Of a DNA stretch of 64,000 nucleotides, positions 58,501 through 64,000 are shown piece after piece. Origin of the DNA: Megaleporinus macrocephalus (Eukaryota > Chordata > Actinopteri > Characiformes > Anostomidae); the NCBI GenBank assembly GCA_021613375.1, contig CM038720.1, positions 5,232,462 through 5,296,461 on the forward strand. The letters run 5' to 3'. Positions within the stretch are counted from its first letter, which is position 1. Each line of letters begins with the position of its first letter. The translations under genes and the position numbers were made by a program. The notes beneath the pieces are model-generated. The model was not told where the DNA came from. It did no database searches and saw only the letters and a program-made list of their open reading frames with translations.

Positions 58501-60489
58501 TGTTGTGTTTTGTACATCACTATATGCTTTTATGGGAGAGTGTCAGGCCAATCTAGTGCCCACACTGAGTCTGGATCTGACTGCACCTGTCAGTACACAC
58601 TTTTGCCTAGACACATTGCTGTGAACACAAATTGTTTTAAACATGGTTACATTTATAAACATTTACTACATAGCCATTATTAAAGCATTTACATGCCATC
58701 AAATAATACATGAATTATTCACCTGGGCTTCTCTGTAACTACATATGGCAGGGGTGCCTGGGCATGGAGATGTACCATCCTATACCCTTCAGCTTCACTG
58801 ATAATCTACCACACTCAAAAGTATTTGCCGCATACATAGTCATATATGGCAAAACTATCAGTGAAGTGTTTTGCCCACTCACATACAACATATATGTTAA
58901 TATAAAGTATTTTGTTATTGAGAAATATATATGAAGTGAAGTGTGAGATGAAATAAAATAAACTAGCAGTGTCTCTGTCATAGCTAAAGCGAGCCATGGT
59001 GAAAAGGAAAGTGTAATGGGGCAGAAATCCTTACTGAGGGAAAGAATTCTCCCTGGATTGTGACCATGTTTATTATATTACTTGATGGGAACTACCACCT
59101 GGCTGGACTGAAATGCAAACAGAAGTACAACAAGAAAAGATGGTAAGTGTATTAGCACTAACCAGGATTTCAATAGGCTATCTAGGTTTGACAGGGCAGT
59201 GTGCTAACCACTACTCCATATATAGGAAAATAATGTGCTTATGACTGGAGAAAGCCTTGAGTTTGTTTAAACACAACCCGGTTTAACTCAAATTAATTAT
59301 TAACGTATAAAATGAAAATGAAGAAGGGAAGAAAACTGGAAAACAGAATAAATAAGGAAGGTAAAAGAGGCGTCAAGCACATTAAGGCAGTGGGAGTAGC
59401 ACACTAACCACTGCTGGGATAGATACTGGCCCTGACATGGTGAAGATCATGGTGAATACCTCACCCTACGAGAGTCCAGAATCTTGTTGACTGTGTAGGC
59501 CGGAAAACCCGCAATTATACGAGCAGGGGAAGGACCCGCAGGCCGGCACCCAGGAAGACAAAGATAGCAGTGTACCATCCGACTGGCTGAGGGCGCAGAG
59601 GCAGCAGCTTGTTGTTTCAGAACATGGGTGGCAGGGAGCCCTGATGTTCAGCAGAGCCAAGGATGCCTCACTGCATCACATAGGACTGGCACTCTCCCAG
59701 TTAGGAAGGATATCATAAAGGCCACCTGACCCTGCTCAGTGGAAAACCTTGTTTAGAGACAGAAGTAGCAATTCTTTCTCTTTCTTTTCTAAACAACCAA
59801 GACTGAGGCATTGACAGCATTCCTTAGAAGGATTACAACAAGCTGGAATGATGTGAAATTAGTTCAAGCCTTATAAAACCCCTAATCAACTGCAATCAGT
59901 CAAGCAAATTGTTGCGTGTCCTGGAGCGTGGTCTCCCTCTGGTGGCTGGAAGGCGGCAACGTGAGCGGCCTCTTACAAAAAGGAATCTAATTCAGGTGGA
60001 ACAGCTAAATTTGTGGTTGGAGGAGTGGTGAATGGAGCTGACCTCACCAGCACCCTCTTGGGAGGACCTAGTGTTTTAGGCTGGAGTGCCCTAGAGTGGT
60101 TGTGGTGCTATGTCTGACTGTCTTGTGTAGATATGTTGTAATGTAAACACTAAAACAAATTGTTATGACCAAACCGTGAGCTGTACAGACATGATATTTG
60201 GTCATTAGGTAGTAAAGCCTTCAGCCAGGCACAGACTAAGGTCAGACTGATGGTGACACTATAGAGAAGTTCCAACCTTTGTGGGTTGTATCTTTCAAAG
60301 CTCTTAATGCTGTGTAGCCTCCAGCCCACACCCACAAAATAGGGGTGGAGCTTATAAATCAAGCTCTAACTCTAAAATGCTTTTAGCAATTGCTACAAAT
60401 TGGGCATGGGAACATAGTTGATCTTGTACGTTTGGTAAAGATTGCGCTATAAAATGCAAAAAAAGTGTTACATGATAAAAGTGCCTGAC
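58501..60489. other. Intergenic region, no gene seen
   Basis: AT-rich sequence with short, unsupported open frames. Two small segments near 59195 and 59395 share a ctaaccactnct motif that could be SINE-derived. A 9-bp inverted repeat (atgaccaaa / tttggtcat) lies near 60163-60225. Nothing else is recognised. Confidence 0.5.
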
Positions 60490-61060
60490 ATAAATTAAAG
60501 TTTGATCACATCAGCCCAGTTACACTGGCTTCCTGTTTCCGTATCCACTATAAAATTCTTTTATTGACGTATAAAGCCCTGCACAGAGTACCTGCAAAAT
60601 CTTATTTCCTTTTATGGACCACCACATTTACTAAGATCACAGGATGCTGGTTTTCTACTGGTTCCTAAAATTTAGAAGACTTCAATGGGGGGAAGAGCTT
60701 TGTCCTACAGAGATTGTGGAATAATCTCCCAGTTAATGTTCAGGACTTTTTTAGTCTAGACTAAAAAACATACTTGTTTAGTTTAGCTTTTGCTGATTAA
60801 GCTTCCTTTTTAGATAAAGGCAGGAGATCCAGGGATTCATGGACACGGAGGTTTATGGTAAACTGAGATGCTGGTGCTGTTGTCCCACTACTTCATGCGA
60901 TCACACAATACTGCTTGACCAGAGGGAGACAGGTCTCCCCTTGTCCTCCAGTCTGAGGGAGTTTTTCCATGCTACTGTCCCCTCGGGCTTGCTCACAGGG
61001 TATACCTACATGTTGTGACTTCATGTTTTTAAACCTCTGTAAAGCTACTTTGTCACAAAA
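60490..61060 (+). mobile_element. L2-like LINE 3' end
   Basis: Conceptual translation, with stops, shows the C-terminal tail typical of L2/Rex-like elements (HYKILLLTYKAL near 60540, then an RLWNNLPV motif near 60712). It is followed by a 3' UTR ending in aacctctgtaaagctacttt, a standard fish LINE end. It is unrelated in position to the array units. Confidence 0.72.
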
Positions 61061-61980
61061 ACTGACCACTCTGAAATGTTCTACTCCAGTCCAGCTTGTA
61101 AAGGTGGATCTATCTCTATTTATTCTACCAGTCTTTCAGGATCGGACTCTGACTCAAACTGATATGGCCGATCCAACTCCACTCTAAGGACAGCCACAGC
61201 GGTGTGTGGGGCAGAACTTGCAGCACTCTCTGGTACTTGAACAGTAAGAACAGAGTAGGTGAGCTGACCAATAAGAGCACACAGGGCTCATCGGGAGGTG
61301 GAGATTAAAATCACAGGATCTCTGAGTGTTTCAGACAGGATGAATACAGATGTACACTATTAGAGAAATATTGTATGTTCTAGTATATATATAATACAAT
61401 GAAAATAAGTCCCCCCTTTTTTATACAATAGAGAGTTGTGTATCTTTGAAGTACACCAAAACATATAGTGAGCTTACTAAACTTGTAGAACAGTTGTAGT
61501 CCCACATACGACATTACAGTCTAAGACTAGTCATATGCAGTATAGTGGCCTCCTATGCATTCCTGTAACTAAGGCATTCTTCAGTATGTTTACTCATTAA
61601 CAATGAAAACATAGAATACTACTGTTAGAGTACACAATTATTGTAACAGATGCAATCATATTCTGTACATGGTCGGTTTAAAACTGCTTGATGGTACATA
61701 TTGGTATGACACAGAGGTGGCGTGAAGAAGGCAGAGAAAAGAGAGCAGCATGTTCAACATTTAAAATACATGAATTTTATGGCCTCCATTGCTTCAATTC
61801 CTTGTTTAACCATCCTACCAATCACCAACTACCCCACAGCATGAGAATGAGCAGGTCCAATCCTTTAATACATGAAGTTTTTACACTACTATAACATCCA
61901 CTTTCCCTTCCACTCATAATCTCATGTAATATGTAATACCCTATTGGAATATTAGGCAGTTGTGTGATGTAGGAGTCAAT
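61061..61980. other. Intergenic region upstream of the last receptor
   Basis: AT-rich, no supported gene. Frames at 61688-61894 and nearby are short and show no known motif. Confidence 0.5.
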
Positions 61981-62028
61981 CTAGCCAATCATACATCAGT
62001 GGGAGGATTCGTACTATGGTATAAAGAG
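61978..62028 (+). promoter_or_regulatory. Core promoter of the diverged receptor: CCAAT box and TATA box
   Basis: atctagccaatca with CCAAT at 61985-61989, gtgggaggatt, tataaag at 62020-62026; start codon 87 bp downstream. It matches the array promoters while surrounding sequence does not. Confidence 0.7.
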
Positions 62029-62106
62029 AGGAATCAAAAAGCCAAATCTTCTAGTTCAGCATCACTGACAGCACACTTCAAGCAGCTAGATGTGGTCTTG
62101 CTTTAG

Positions 62107-63129
62107 ATGGAACACACAGGCTTCAGGCAAAACATCTCATTTCAATACTGCTTTCCTGACAACAACTCATCTTGTAGGAAGGAGGTCCAAACAGGCCCAA
62201 GGAATGTGTTGTTGTACATCTTTCTCTCCTGCGTGTCTGCTTTTACTGTGTTTCTAAACCTGCTGGTGATCATCTCCATCTCTCATTTTAAGCAGCTCCG
62301 CACTCCAACCAACCTGCTCGTCCTCTTTCTGGCTGTGGCGGATCTACTCGTGGGACTAGTTGTAATGCCTGTGAATATAATGCAAATGATGGACTCCTGT
62401 TGGTATCTTGGTAAAATGGCGTGCTCTGTTTTTCCTCTGATTAACTTTGCCTTAGGGACATGGTCTCTCTGTAGCCTGGTTTTCATTGCAGTTGATCGGT
62501 ACATTGCAGTCTGTGATCCTCTGCTTTATTCCACTAGAATCACTGTTTGTAGAACCCTTTTGTTCATAATTCTCGGCTGGACTCTCTGTCTATCCTATGT
62601 CATTCTATATATGTTCTTTAATGACCATCTCCTTCCGTCTCAGATCTCCAGCAGATGCTATGGAGAGTGCGTAGTGTTGATAAAACATTCCTGGCTGATC
62701 ATTGACCTGATAGTTTTGTTTTTAACCCCTTGCTCTGTTATTATGGTTCTGTATTCAGTTATTTTTAGCGTGGCGAGACGTCAAGCTAAAGCTGTTCGAG
62801 CTGTCATGAAAGGTGCCTCCAGGAGACATGGAGGCAAAGCTGCAAGCTCCTCTGAAACCAAAGCAACAAAAACGCTGGGGATTGTAATATTCATTTATCT
62901 CACTTGCTGGATACCTTTTTATTTAAGTTCTCTGTCAGTTGAAAGTTTAACTTCTTCATCAATGGTATGGACTGTGTTTGGCTGGCTAATATACATGAAC
63001 TCCTCTGTGAATCCACTGATATATGCCATTTTCTATCCATGGTTCAGAACTTCAGCCAAGTATATTGTAACCTGTCGAATATTTGAATCCTCATCTTCAA
63101 GGTTGAATTTGTTTCCAGAGCGATTTTAA
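62107..63129 (+). CDS. taar: Trace amine-associated receptor (teleost class III type), diverged single copy
   Basis: Intact 340-residue single-exon receptor outside the array, related to but clearly diverged from the array genes. It has N9 and N19/N20 sequons, Cys106 (3.25), DRY 130-132, Asp200 at 5.42, CWIP and the full fingerprint in TM7. Position 3.32 (residue 113) is Asn, not the canonical Asp nor the Gln of the array, and residue 110 is Pro. ICL3 is one residue longer and more basic. TM4 reads TLCLSYVILY, closer to the CLLYV type, suggesting that this is the older state. Its substitution pattern in the helices looks conservative, as expected for a gene under constraint. Confidence 0.95.
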   Translation: MEHTGFRQNISFQYCFPDNNSSCRKEVQTGPRNVLLYIFLSCVSAFTVFLNLLVIISISHFKQLRTPTNLLVLFLAVADLLVGLVVMPVNIMQMMDSCWYLGKMACSVFPLINFALGTWSLCSLVFIAVDRYIAVCDPLLYSTRITVCRTLLFIILGWTLCLSYVILYMFFNDHLLPSQISSRCYGECVVLIKHSWLIIDLIVLFLTPCSVIMVLYSVIFSVARRQAKAVRAVMKGASRRHGGKAASSSETKATKTLGIVIFIYLTCWIPFYLSSLSVESLTSSSMVWTVFGWLIYMNSSVNPLIYAIFYPWFRTSAKYIVTCRIFESSSSRLNLFPERF

Positions 63130-64000
63130 CTGCCACCTAACTAAAGCAGAGATCGCTTCACATCTTATCTACAATGTTTCATCATTAGTGCTGAATTCAT
63201 TCTAAATGCTTCCCAAAGCTCCCTGAGTGCCAGCATCCTGGGAAAGTTAATATTGTCTTCTGCTCCGGTTGACAGGATCTCAATATGCTAGTATGATCCG
63301 GGAAGAAAAAGGTCCCAGTGAGCTAATATGTTAAGTTATAATTTAACTGGGCTACTGTGCAAGACTTGAATTAGCAGAAAGCTTAGTTAGACTTTAGTTA
63401 GCAGTTATATTAATTCACACCTTATCGTACAATCATTACCCTTTATTACCCTACTTGCAAATGCAGCTACAAACGAATGCTGTAATGATTATTTGATAAA
63501 TTGTAATTAAGTACCACTTAAATACAAGGTTTTGTTAATTGTCTCTCCAAAATCCAGAATATAGATTAGTTAGATTATTTTAATAACTACTATCATTTTT
63601 ATGCTGTAACCAAATGAAAACATTGTCAAATCTGCTACTCATAATTCTGGGCATTTGTTTATCCTTAACAAACATTCAGATTTGGGATTTGATGAAGGAA
63701 AAAACATTTCCACTTAATAAAATTATAAATTAACATTATAACCAGGTCACATACAATTTGTCTGGTAAGTGATCTGGTCATAATCCTAGACCACAGCAGT
63801 GCAAAGCAATAACATTATATGATATATGATTAAGTATATGATAACATAAGCAAAATTAAGGTTAATAATGAATGCATTATTTCATATATATATATTTACC
63901 CATGATTCCTACTGCCCCTAACGTGATGTTTCAGTTAGGAAGGGCAGAAAATCAAAGCCTATGAATCAAAATATTAGCCAGTTATGAAGCAAATTCCACC
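63130..64000. other. 3' flank of the last receptor, no gene seen
   Basis: AT-rich. Shortly after the stop a catcattagtgctgaatt segment resembles the array flank (tatcattaatgctgaattt). No repeat unit, MITE or coding region is recognised beyond that. Confidence 0.5.

Noticed and set aside
59150..59430. Possible tRNA-derived SINE pair sharing a ctaaccactnct motif
   Set aside because: Only a short motif is shared, and no A-box/B-box pair or tail could be identified.

Overview
The window is vertebrate nuclear DNA, almost certainly from a teleost fish. It carries eight intronless class-A GPCR genes, all on the + strand. They have the trace amine-associated receptor (TAAR) fingerprint in TM7 and sit among fish-type repeats: a chromodomain Ty3/gypsy element, L2-like LINEs, hAT-like MITE remnants and AAT microsatellites. 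A more precise taxon cannot be read safely; an otophysan-type genome would fit.

Layout. The first ~58.5 kb is a tandem array of one composite unit. Each unit has a 5' module of diverged repeats, a Ty3/gypsy insertion or its solo LTR, a short fold-back element, an inverted LINE remnant with a second LINE tail, a conserved receptor upstream region with CCAAT and TATA-like boxes, one single-exon receptor gene, and a ~1 kb 3' flank with a MITE and an AAT microsatellite. Positions 1-352 are the tail of a preceding unit. Unit 1 (353-5145) has lost its receptor. Units 2 to 8 (5146-12877, 12878-16325, 16326-23980, 23981-31570, 31571-39980, 39981-51329, 51330-~58500) carry receptors at 10803, 14193, 21877, 29379, 37860 (frameshifted), 49154 and 56751. 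Differences in unit length come from deletions and from whether the gypsy element is internal-plus-LTR or solo LTR. Units 4 and 8 form a second subtype: no LTR, a longer LINE, and an unidentified ~2 kb module bounded by diverged direct repeats.

From ~58.5 kb the repeat structure stops. A mostly gene-free stretch with a LINE 3' end (about 60490-61060) leads to a more diverged receptor at 62107-63129, which keeps the same promoter architecture.

Function. All eight receptors lack the canonical amine-binding Asp3.32 (Gln in seven, Asn in the last) and all encode Asp5.42. This is the arrangement described for the large teleost-specific TAAR clade (class III) with non-classical amine recognition. 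The window is therefore an olfactory amine-receptor expansion caught in birth-and-death evolution: unequal crossing-over of transposon-laden units, one fresh pseudogene, one receptor-less unit, and block-wise sequence exchange between paralogs. Sequence comparisons were made by eye; no identity value here comes from an alignment program.
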